NCBI GenBank assembly: GCA_031264395.1
Contig: JAISEB010000148.1
Span: forward strand, 1-6,291
Length of the DNA stretch: 6,291 bases
Direction of reading: 5' to 3'
DNA from: Treponema sp.
GTDB taxonomy: Bacteria > Spirochaetota > Spirochaetia > Treponematales > Breznakiellaceae
Under the pieces are notes generated by a model. It had not been told where the DNA came from and made no database searches. It saw only the letters and a program-made list of their open reading frames with translations. Made by a program: the position numbers and the translations under genes. This document shows, in pieces, positions 1 to 5,575 of this stretch (the stretch's first letter is position 1; the number at the start of each line of letters is the position of its first letter).

Positions 1-1
1 G

Positions 2-34
2 AGGGGTCAAACGGTTCTTCAGCTTCTGCAGTAA
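2..34 (+). CDS. C-terminal end of a probable flagellin (partial, begins left of window)
   Basis: Only the last ten codons lie in the window, read in the frame that starts at base 2 and ends at the TAA at 32-34; they give RGQTVLQLLQ. Flagellin D0 domains end in a helix of the form AQANQ-x-PQ-x-VLxLL plus Q, R or K, and the QTVLQLLQ tail fits this well. A rho-independent terminator begins almost directly after the stop, which supports a real gene end here. If correct, this would be a periplasmic flagellar filament core protein (FlaB class) of a spirochaete. Ten residues cannot prove it. Frames 1 and 3 are also open here but show no recognisable protein, and frame 1 runs straight through both hairpins. 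Confidence 0.45.
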   Translation, partial: RGQTVLQLLQ

Positions 35-77
35 GCCGGTACGGCGAAGCCGCTCAGGCGGCGTCGCCGGGCTTTTT
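33..77 (+). terminator. Rho-independent terminator after the left-edge gene
   Basis: The arms 42-53 and 58-69 form a 12-position GC-rich stem with a single A-G mismatch, closed by the loop TCAG (54-57). AAGCC at 33-37 can additionally pair with GGCTT at 70-74 around a small bulge. TTTTT (73-77) follows the stem, so the terminator points along the plus strand. It starts within the stop codon of the putative flagellin reading frame. Confidence 0.75.
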
Positions 78-81
78 GCAG

Positions 82-109
82 GGCGCGGGAAACGAAGGTT
101 TTTCGCGCC
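82..109 (+). other. Stem-loop between the two terminators
   Basis: The arms 82-93 and 98-109 pair over 12 positions around a GAAG loop. Two pairs are G-U in plus-strand RNA (G88 with T103, G89 with T102); in minus-strand RNA the same positions would be A-C mismatches, so the structure is better formed by plus-strand transcripts. There is no T tract on its 3' side, so it is not itself a standard terminator. It could be an mRNA 3'-end structure made when transcription passes the first terminator. Its function is unknown. Confidence 0.5.
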
Positions 110-110
110 G

Positions 111-137
111 GTTAACCACCGTAAAAAAGAGGTTAAC
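111..137. repeat. Inverted repeat GTTAACC / GGTTAAC
   Basis: GTTAACC at 111-117 and GGTTAAC at 131-137 form a perfect 7-bp inverted repeat around a 13-base A-rich loop. Because GTTAAC is itself palindromic, the six-base core also reads as a direct repeat. An alternative pairing is CCGGTTA (108-114) with TAACCGG (143-149). Role unknown; it may simply be part of the structured 3' region. Confidence 0.4.
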
Positions 138-155
138 AAACGTAACCGGGAAGGC

Positions 156-190
156 GCCGTTCCGGCTCAGGCCGGAACGGCTTCTTTTTT
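156..190 (+). terminator. Second plus-strand rho-independent terminator
   Basis: A perfect 11-bp stem (156-166 with 171-181) closes on the loop TCAG and is followed by TTCTTTTTT (182-190). The T tract is on the plus side only; on the minus strand the stem is followed by GCCTTCCCGG, which is not U-rich. It therefore stops plus-strand transcription just before it would run antisense into the gene ending at 194. It lies 13 bases past the stop of that minus-strand gene and may still act as a 3'-protecting hairpin on its mRNA. Confidence 0.8.
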
Positions 191-193
191 GCC

Positions 194-1315
194 TTAACGG
201 GGCCAGCGATCCCGCGCGGGCGGCAGTTTCGGGAAATTGTTGCAGGGCTTGTCCTGGTACCAGTACGCAACGGAAGAAATGTCGTCGGTCCGTTCAAAGA
301 GTTCGTACTGATCGTGGCCTATCTGCTGTATCGTTACCCTGATATTTTTTTCAAAAACGATGGGGTCCATAACATGAAACCGGTAGAGTCCGTGTTTGGG
401 CATAATGTCATAGATCTTGTTTATTTTGTACTGATCCTTGCCTGCAAAGCCCAAAAAACTTTTTGAACTTTCAAGCCCCGAAAAATAGTGATGCCCAAGA
501 AACGGCCCTGAATAGGTAACCTCATTCTGCTGGCCGTTCTCTTCCTCATAAAAACACCAAGCGCCGCCGAAATAATCCTCTGTTCCCGTTCCGCAGATCG
601 TAGGATACTGCGTATCGCCGTCCAGATAGAATTTCATTTCCCCTTCGCCCCACCAGAACCGTTCGCAGGCAGTCCATGCAAGGTATGTACCGGCATAGTG
701 ACCCCTCCCCGACACACCGTCAAGTATTGTATAGTCCTTTCCTTTGACGGTAAGATTTTCACGCCGCCAGTGCGCGTGAAAATAAGCGGCGGCGTCATCT
801 ACATCATCAAGGATATAATTGATCTGGTAAAAGAAACCGGGCACATCGGAAGGATGCTGGTTTTCGACGGTGATTCTCGCGTTTTTACGGAAGGGCATGG
901 GGAAAAAAGAATTCATGCCGCCCGTCGGGTTAACCGAAATGGGCAGGGAATTAATTTTGCTTCGCGCGCCGAAACCGCAGCAGAAAAAGTCGCCAAGGGG
1001 AACTTCAACAGACGGAAACGCCGCATCATCCCAATAGATCCTGAAGACAAGATCCCGGAGGATATAGTATCCCTTTTCGCCGTTCTGGGCGCAAGTAATC
1101 CAGAAACTGTTGACAAGCCCCGGACCGGCAATTTCCGCCAAAACCGTTTCTTTTCCCTGCGGCAGGGTAACGCAGGGCCGCCCCTTCCGGCCGGGCCCCA
1201 GATTGGAAGCCTCTTTACCCCCGCCTCCCCGTTCGCCCCTGGGGTTTTCCGCGGAAATGGAACGGGACACGCCTGTTTTGAGCCGGGACAGCGCCGTTAA
1301 TCCAAAATAGTTCAT
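194..1315 (-). CDS. DUF2961 / GH172-family glycoside hydrolase-like protein
   Basis: This 373-residue protein matches the DUF2961 family, now glycoside hydrolase family 172, whose characterised members act on fructofuranose or D-arabinofuranose linkages. Recognisable features are the N-terminal RSISAENPRGERGGGGK segment (about 18-34), the IAGPGLVNSFWIT segment (62-74), the GEGEMKFYLDGD motif (223-234) and GTGTEDYFGGAW (242-253). By comparison with the family, E224 and E246 are the likely catalytic acid pair, so the active site appears intact. The length is normal for a single-domain member. There is no signal peptide or membrane segment, so it is predicted cytoplasmic. The ATG at 1315 has AGAGG five bases upstream; the ATG at 1319 is out of frame. 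It is last in a minus-strand operon, 24 bp after the M48 gene. The family is confident; the substrate cannot be told from sequence. Confidence 0.88.
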   Translation of the reverse strand: MNYFGLTALSRLKTGVSRSISAENPRGERGGGGKEASNLGPGRKGRPCVTLPQGKETVLAEIAGPGLVNSFWITCAQNGEKGYYILRDLVFRIYWDDAAFPSVEVPLGDFFCCGFGARSKINSLPISVNPTGGMNSFFPMPFRKNARITVENQHPSDVPGFFYQINYILDDVDDAAAYFHAHWRRENLTVKGKDYTILDGVSGRGHYAGTYLAWTACERFWWGEGEMKFYLDGDTQYPTICGTGTEDYFGGAWCFYEEENGQQNEVTYSGPFLGHHYFSGLESSKSFLGFAGKDQYKINKIYDIMPKHGLYRFHVMDPIVFEKNIRVTIQQIGHDQYELFERTDDISSVAYWYQDKPCNNFPKLPPARDRWPR

Positions 1316-1339
1316 ACATTCCTCTGGCTTCCGGCGGCG

Positions 1340-2254
1340 CTATCGTGTCTTCTGGTAACGCTCCGCCCTGAACGGCCTCGTGTTCACCGCGGCGTATTTC
1401 GGCATGTTTTTTTCGGCATTGCCTATGCGCTGGGCAGGAGTTGGATGGGTCTTGCCAAAACCGCCTGAGCTGCCCGTTTGGTTACTTTCCAGCATTTTAA
1501 GCATTTCGACAAGAGCGGCGGGATCATAACCCGCGGCGGACATCAGGGAGAGGGCCGCAGCGTCGGCGTCAAACTCCTGGGTTTGGGAGTAGCCTGAATT
1601 GACCATGGTTGTGACAATTTCCCCTACCGATTCATTAAACACATCGGTAAGCTCCGCCACATCATAGCCTGCGGCCGCTCCGGCCGCGGAAGCGCCGGTT
1701 ACAAGCAGCGCCTGGGTAATACGGCTGGTCTTAATGGCCTTGATACTGTGCTGAAGCTGAATGTGGGATACCTCATGGGCAATAACGCCGGCAAGGGCGT
1801 CTTCCGATCCGGCGCAGGCCAAAAGCCCGCGGGTAATGAAGATGTGCCCCCCCGACGTGGCAAAGGCGTTGATCTCCGTACTGTCAAGGATCATCACATG
1901 GTAGCCGTTGTAGATCTCGGGCCTGGGGGAATTGATCGTAAGGGCGTTGCAGATCCGGTTAAGATAGGCAAGCAGATCGGGATTGTCCCGGTATATCCTG
2001 TAGTTGGTAAGAATGTTCGCCCCCACCGCACGGCCTATGTAATACTCCTGCTCCGGGGTAATTTCTTCGGCCGCCCGGCCCGCGGCTTCGGCGGACTGGC
2101 TTATCGCACTGGCGGTATTCTGATCGATAACACCGGCGGCGCCCGCGGCCTGGGCTCCGGCGCTGACTATGGAACTTACGGTCTGGCAGGAAAGGAATGC
2201 GCATAAACAGGCGCAAAGAAGCGCGGTTTGACCGGTATTTTTCATCTTGATCAT
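1340..2254 (-). CDS. M48-family zinc metallopeptidase, lipoprotein
   Basis: The 304-residue protein carries the M48 zinc-binding HEXXH as HEVSH at 160-164. The third ligand is probably E227 in QEFDADAAAL, and the family's late histidine motif is seen as THP at 269-271. The closest type is the BepA/LoiP-like group of periplasmic lipoprotein or envelope quality-control proteases. The N-terminus is a hydrophobic signal with a loose lipobox (AFLSC, lipidation at C23), which fits spirochaetal lipoproteins. Between about 180 and 215 there is an Ala/Gly-rich, partly hydrophobic stretch, usual for the family. The ATG at 2254 overlaps the stop of the upstream gene as ATGA, with AGGGAG only one base away. 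The ATG at 2245 has the same AGGGAG ten bases upstream and gives a cleaner signal peptide, so either may be used. No tetratricopeptide tail like that of BepA is present. Confidence 0.9.
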   Translation of the reverse strand: MIKMKNTGQTALLCACLCAFLSCQTVSSIVSAGAQAAGAAGVIDQNTASAISQSAEAAGRAAEEITPEQEYYIGRAVGANILTNYRIYRDNPDLLAYLNRICNALTINSPRPEIYNGYHVMILDSTEINAFATSGGHIFITRGLLACAGSEDALAGVIAHEVSHIQLQHSIKAIKTSRITQALLVTGASAAGAAAGYDVAELTDVFNESVGEIVTTMVNSGYSQTQEFDADAAALSLMSAAGYDPAALVEMLKMLESNQTGSSGGFGKTHPTPAQRIGNAEKNMPKYAAVNTRPFRAERYQKTR

Positions 2255-2718
2255 TCTCCCTGGGACAGATGGCCTTCAACAATAAAATCGTACAATTCCC
2301 GTTCGGACACGGCCTGGGCCTCCGTCCGGTCAACATCGGCGTAATTAAGTTCCCCGCTCGCCTTGTAGGCGTCTTCGATTTCCTGATTAAAACCCTTCCC
2401 GGCCATGGCAATTTCCTGATTTGTGGCGGTGGAAGAAGCGCCCGCGACAATGCGTTTGGAAGTCAGGCTGGAAGCGGCAATCCACCCGGAAAGCGAAGCG
2501 TTCGCGGCCGAGCGGACTTCAGTCCATTTTCCCTTTACCTGAAGTACGGTAACCGCCGCCCCGTAGGAAAGGGTTCCCCGGGTTGAAGCGAAAAATCCCG
2601 TGGAAGATTTCAGCGCCGCGGTTTTGGCGGCCACATACTGAGTACTTCCCCTGGCCGTCTGCGCGGCAACAGTTCCGGCAATTAAAAGACCGGCCATTAC
2701 GATTAACAGTTTTTTCAT
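2251..2718 (-). CDS. Secreted bacterial SH3-domain protein
   Basis: Starting at the ATG at 2718, the product has 155 residues: a Sec signal peptide (MKKLLIVMAG onward, probable cleavage after GTVAA or AAQ near 19-20), an SH3b domain (about 27-87, ending in the typical SGWIAASSL strand) and a polar, acidic helical tail (about 98-155). Bacterial SH3 domains usually bind peptidoglycan or other envelope ligands. The reading frame extends upstream to a TTG at 2769, but the 2718 start is preferred because AGGGG lies eight bases upstream and the signal peptide then begins correctly. It follows the cyclase gene by 61 bp and its TGA overlaps the first ATG of the M48 gene, which suggests translational coupling. 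A role as a partner or targeting factor of the protease is inference. No catalytic motif is visible. Confidence 0.82.
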   Translation of the reverse strand: MKKLLIVMAGLLIAGTVAAQTARGSTQYVAAKTAALKSSTGFFASTRGTLSYGAAVTVLQVKGKWTEVRSAANASLSGWIAASSLTSKRIVAGASSTATNQEIAMAGKGFNQEIEDAYKASGELNYADVDRTEAQAVSERELYDFIVEGHLSQGE

Positions 2719-2779
2719 GTCAAACACCCCTAACATAAACAGTTTCAAACCAACCGGATTTTGGAACAAGCTCAGTTTC

Positions 2780-5047
2780 CTATTTTTGAGTAAGATTGTC
2801 TACACCGTCGTCCCAGTCTTTGTCATCCGGGGGCATTTTAAGGTAATTCCGGCACCGCTCACCGTACAGCCGCGCAACCATGTCCCCTTTATCCGCTTCG
2901 GCTATGCCGCCGAAAAGTTCCAGCGCCTTTTCGAAATCCCTGTGTTCATAGGCTTCAAAAGCCCGCTCCCACATTACCGTCATGCCGGTAAGGGATTCCG
3001 GCGCTTCACTCCGTATGTCCAGAAGTTCGTAGAGCCGGAGGGGCGTATTGATGCCTACCACGCGGACGCGCGAAAGGCTCCGCAGGACAAATTCATCCCC
3101 CAGTTTTGCCCTTGTATATTCGCTTATCAGAATACCCCCGGTGTTGTACTGCTTGTTAACCCCTTCAAGGCGGGCGGCCAGGTTGACCGCGTTCCCCATA
3201 ATGGTATAATCCGTCTTTTTCGGCGTTCCCATGTTTCCCACGGTCATTTTCCCCGTATTAAGCCCAAGCCGCGTAAACAGCGGCGCGGGATCGTCTATGG
3301 TTTGGGTTATTTTTTTGTTGAACAGGGCTTTTTGTACATCACTGTTCACCAGGCCCAGCGCAATAACTTCCCTGTTGATTTCCGCCTCTTTTTTCTTCAT
3401 TAAAATAGCGGAGCGGCAGGCACGCGCGGCGTGATCTTCCATGGGAAGAGGAGCGCCAAAAAAGGCGATAATCGCGTCCCCTTCGTACTTGTCTATGGTC
3501 CCCTGGTTGTCCAGAATAATATCGCTCATTCTGGTAAGGTAGTGGTTAAGAAGGTTAACGAGTTTTTCGGGGTCCGGTTCATTTGTCGCGGGATCTTTAA
3601 GCGCCTCCGATATGGTAGAAAAACTTCTGATATCGGTAAAGATCGCGGTTAATTCCCTTGTTTCGCCGCCCAGTTTGAGCTGGGAAGGATCGGCGATGAT
3701 CCGGTCAATAACCAGGGGGGAAAGGTACTGGCTGAAGGCCGATTTAATGAACCGTTTCTGGCTGCCTTCCGTCGCGTAGTTGTAGAGCGTACCGGTAAGA
3801 AAGGCCCCAAGAACGGCCGCCAAGGGCGCCACCACGGGAATCCACAGATTGAAAAAATAGTAAACGTTTATTGCCAGGGCGGAAAAGGCGGCAATCATAA
3901 GGAGAACGCCGCCTATTGTAAGGGGAATGCGGTTTGAAAAAAGGGTGATGAGCAATGTCAGCACCACCGCCGCAAGAATGACAAGAACATTGACCCACTG
4001 GGGACATTCCCGTATAAAGTCGGCCCCCAAAAGATTATCCAGAACGGTAATGTGCATTCCCACTCCGGGGTATGTTGAAGAAATGGGGGTATTAAAAAAA
4101 TCAAAGAGCCCCTGGGCGTTTAAACCGATAAAGACATACTTTCCGGCAAATTCTTCAGGAAGCAGAAGGGGAGTTTCACCCTTTTCAAAACTTTCGGCGC
4201 TCCGCAGAATTGCCGACGCGGAATAGGGTATGTAGCGATCCAGCGGTCCCCGGAAATTGGGAAGAACTCTCCTGTTCCTGTCCAGAGGAATGGTGTAGTC
4301 TCCCCAGCGGAACACGTTCATTTTCCCGTCGTACGAAAGCTCCCTGTCCCTGCCGGCAGCCAAAAGCAAAGCGGCGGCAAGACCCGGCACCGCCCTGCCG
4401 TTAAACGGGGTAAAAAGGGAAGTACGGCGCATTACGCTGTCTGAATCGGGAGTGTTGGTCACGCTCCCAAGAACCCCGGCGGCGTCTCTGAGCCCTTCCA
4501 CGGGAAACTGCCCGCCGCGTCCCGTTTCGCCCGCGCCAAGAAAAGCGGCCCTGCCTTCCCCGTCGAGACTGAACAGCGGCTTGTCAAGGCCGCCGGGCCA
4601 CGGCGTTCCCAAATCGGAGATAACCACCGTCTGGACCACCCTGCCGTAGTCTTCCGACGCCTTGATAAACGCGGCGTCATCTTCCGTACCGTAAACCGAC
4701 GGTTCCGAAAAAATTATATCAAAGGCAACCGACGCGGCCCCCGAAACGTTCATGTATTCAATAATCTCCGCGTAGGCGGCGCGCGGCCAAGGCCAGGACC
4801 AGCCCCTGTTTTCCTGGGCCCAGTTGATGCTTTCCTGATCCACCAGCACCACGATAATGTCGTCGGAGGGACGGCTGTAGTGGGCCATGATCCGTACCCG
4901 GAAATCGTAGGTCTTGAATTCCAGATAATCAAAAATCCCCGTAAAATGAAGCAGAAGAAGCGCCGCAAAAATAAGGGCGGCTATAACCGGAGCCGCGGCG
5001 GTTTTGTTGGAAGTCCTGGTCTTCTTTTTCATAACAACAGGAATCAT
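2780..5047 (-). CDS. CHASE2-domain transmembrane adenylate cyclase (class III)
   Basis: The 755-residue protein makes cAMP from ATP at the inner membrane under control of an extracytoplasmic sensor. Order: one membrane helix (about 17-36), a CHASE2 domain (about 40-345), three membrane helices (about 352-372, 374-397, 400-423), a class III cyclase domain (about 460-678) and a C-terminal TPR-like helical segment (about 690-737). All catalytic residues are visible: metal-binding D472 (FTDIRSF) and D524 (KYEGDA), adenine-selecting K520 and D613 (KTDYTIMGN), and transition-state N622 and R626 (NLAARLE). K520 with D613 indicates ATP rather than GTP as substrate. Residues 553-590 look like an insert between the helix after the second metal site and the RLGLNTG strand. 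The ATG at 5047 has no good Shine-Dalgarno sequence; the in-frame ATG at 5032 has none either. It is the first gene of a four-gene operon. Ligand unknown. Confidence 0.93.
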   Translation of the reverse strand: MIPVVMKKKTRTSNKTAAAPVIAALIFAALLLLHFTGIFDYLEFKTYDFRVRIMAHYSRPSDDIIVVLVDQESINWAQENRGWSWPWPRAAYAEIIEYMNVSGAASVAFDIIFSEPSVYGTEDDAAFIKASEDYGRVVQTVVISDLGTPWPGGLDKPLFSLDGEGRAAFLGAGETGRGGQFPVEGLRDAAGVLGSVTNTPDSDSVMRRTSLFTPFNGRAVPGLAAALLLAAGRDRELSYDGKMNVFRWGDYTIPLDRNRRVLPNFRGPLDRYIPYSASAILRSAESFEKGETPLLLPEEFAGKYVFIGLNAQGLFDFFNTPISSTYPGVGMHITVLDNLLGADFIRECPQWVNVLVILAAVVLTLLITLFSNRIPLTIGGVLLMIAAFSALAINVYYFFNLWIPVVAPLAAVLGAFLTGTLYNYATEGSQKRFIKSAFSQYLSPLVIDRIIADPSQLKLGGETRELTAIFTDIRSFSTISEALKDPATNEPDPEKLVNLLNHYLTRMSDIILDNQGTIDKYEGDAIIAFFGAPLPMEDHAARACRSAILMKKKEAEINREVIALGLVNSDVQKALFNKKITQTIDDPAPLFTRLGLNTGKMTVGNMGTPKKTDYTIMGNAVNLAARLEGVNKQYNTGGILISEYTRAKLGDEFVLRSLSRVRVVGINTPLRLYELLDIRSEAPESLTGMTVMWERAFEAYEHRDFEKALELFGGIAEADKGDMVARLYGERCRNYLKMPPDDKDWDDGVDNLTQK

Positions 5048-5065
5048 CGCATTTTCAGGCGGCTT

Positions 5066-5094
5066 TTGCTATCCGTCCGCGGGACCTTTGTCAA
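5066..5094 (-). promoter_or_regulatory. Candidate promoter of the cyclase operon
   Basis: Read on the minus strand, a perfect -35 box TTGACA (5094-5089) is followed after 17 bases by TAGCAA (5071-5066), a weak -10. Transcription would begin near 5059, leaving a leader of only about 12 bases before the ATG at 5047. A strong -35 with a poor -10 can indicate a need for an activator, but nothing else in the sequence shows this. The spacer contains the short inverted repeat GTCC-GCG-GGAC (5075-5085 region). Confidence 0.45.
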
Positions 5095-5139
5095 GGCTCA
5101 AACCGCTTTGCCGTCTATTCAAACATGTCCGGGAAATAC

Positions 5140-5145
5140 TATTAT
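5140..5145 (+). promoter_or_regulatory. Possible -10 box for the 74-residue protein gene
   Basis: TATTAT at 5140-5145 (or the overlapping TACTAT at 5137-5142) resembles a sigma-70 -10 box and would place the transcript start near 5152, giving about a 40-base leader with the GGAGG ribosome binding site. No convincing -35 box sits 16-18 bases upstream, so this is a weak call. Confidence 0.25.
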
Positions 5146-5192
5146 GTGAAAGAAGAGAATTTTTCAATAACTAATGTTTATGGAGGATATTT

Positions 5193-5417
5193 ATGTCAGA
5201 ACCCGCAAAACGAGATCCCAAAGCGCCCAAATTTCTTGAAATAACCATAAAAGACAGCGACGGCAAAGCCTGGGCCACCCTCTACGCCCACGCCAAGGAT
5301 TTTTCCACCGGCTCCGTGGGTTTCTACGTGTCCGACAAGATCACCAATCCTGAAAGCGCGGAACGCTACCAGACGGGACTGAGCTTTACGCTGATAGGAT
5401 CAAAGCCGGGCAAATGA
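5193..5417 (+). CDS. Small conserved-looking hypothetical protein, 74 residues
   Basis: I do not recognise a family. The gene is well supported as real: GGAGG (5182-5186) lies six bases before the ATG, the codon use is like that of neighbouring genes, and the frame ends cleanly at TGA. The product is soluble, with no signal peptide, membrane helix or cysteine. After a charged, proline-containing N-terminus (residues 1-12), alternating hydrophobic residues such as FLEITIKD (14-21), AWATLYAH (26-33) and GFYVSD (43-48) suggest a small beta-rich fold. A basic GSKPGK tail closes it. It is transcribed divergently from the cyclase gene and on the same strand as the aminotransferase, but the latter has its own promoter, so joint function is not implied. 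A cytoplasmic binding or accessory role is only a guess. Confidence 0.75.
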   Translation: MSEPAKRDPKAPKFLEITIKDSDGKAWATLYAHAKDFSTGSVGFYVSDKITNPESAERYQTGLSFTLIGSKPGK

Positions 5418-5423
5418 GCCTCC

Positions 5424-5461
5424 GCGCGATATAATCCGGCGCCTTAAAAAATATAACGCGC
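5424..5461. repeat. Imperfect inverted repeat after the 74-residue protein gene
   Basis: GCGCGATATA (5424-5433) pairs with TATAACGCGC (5452-5461) at nine of ten positions, around an 18-base interior that contains GGCGCC and an A run. It begins seven bases after the stop codon. No T tract follows on the plus strand, so it is not a typical terminator, though it could block the 3' end of the mRNA or bind a protein. A TATAAT at 5430-5435 lies in its left arm. Confidence 0.35.
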
Positions 5462-5505
5462 AGACTGGGCTTGTTCCAGAAACTGAAGTTTTGGAATATC
5501 TTCGG

Positions 5506-5534
5506 TTGACAAATTTCGACCGGAAAAATATCAT
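5506..5534 (+). promoter_or_regulatory. Strong sigma-70-type promoter of the aminotransferase gene
   Basis: TTGACA (5506-5511) and TATCAT (5529-5534) are separated by exactly 17 bases, giving eleven of twelve consensus positions. Transcription should start around 5541, leaving a leader of about 35 bases with AAGGGGG (5563-5569) six bases before the ATG. An imperfect inverted repeat, CGGTTG (5503-5508) with CGACCG (5517-5522), overlaps the -35 box and could be an operator; a second stem-loop (TTCCA-G-AAAC with GTTT-TGGAA, 5474-5496) lies directly upstream. Confidence 0.7.
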
Positions 5535-5575
5535 AAATTAAAGTTTTTGAACAATTTTATATAAGGGGGCTTTTC

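Noticed and set aside
156..181. Hairpin as a terminator of the minus-strand operon
   Set aside because: On the minus strand the stem is followed by GCCTTCCCGG, not by a T tract, so it is called only in the plus direction.
76..342. Plus-strand 88-residue open frame starting at TTG
   Set aside because: It begins inside the T tract of one terminator, runs through the second hairpin and then antisense over the end of the GH172 gene; the protein is Arg- and Cys-rich with no recognisable pattern.
698..1300. Plus-strand 200-residue open frame
   Set aside because: It is fully antisense to the GH172 gene, whose family motifs are clear, and has no ribosome binding site or domain of its own.
1748..2206. 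Plus-strand 152-residue open frame
   Set aside because: Antisense to the M48 gene, Gly-rich, and explained as a shadow of GC-rich codons in the real frame.
2717..3403. Plus-strand 228-residue open frame
   Set aside because: It spans the cyclase-SH3 gap and the antisense of the cyclase catalytic domain; the cyclase reading is unquestionable and this one has no domain features.
5088..5093. Plus-strand TTGTCA as a -35 box for the 74-residue protein gene
   Set aside because: The sequence 17 bases downstream (CCGTCT) is not a -10 box; the hexamer is better explained as the reverse complement of the minus-strand TTGACA.
5430..5435. Perfect TATAAT as a promoter -10 box
   Set aside because: There is no -35-like hexamer 16-18 bases upstream, it sits in an inverted repeat arm, and a much better promoter lies at 5506-5534.
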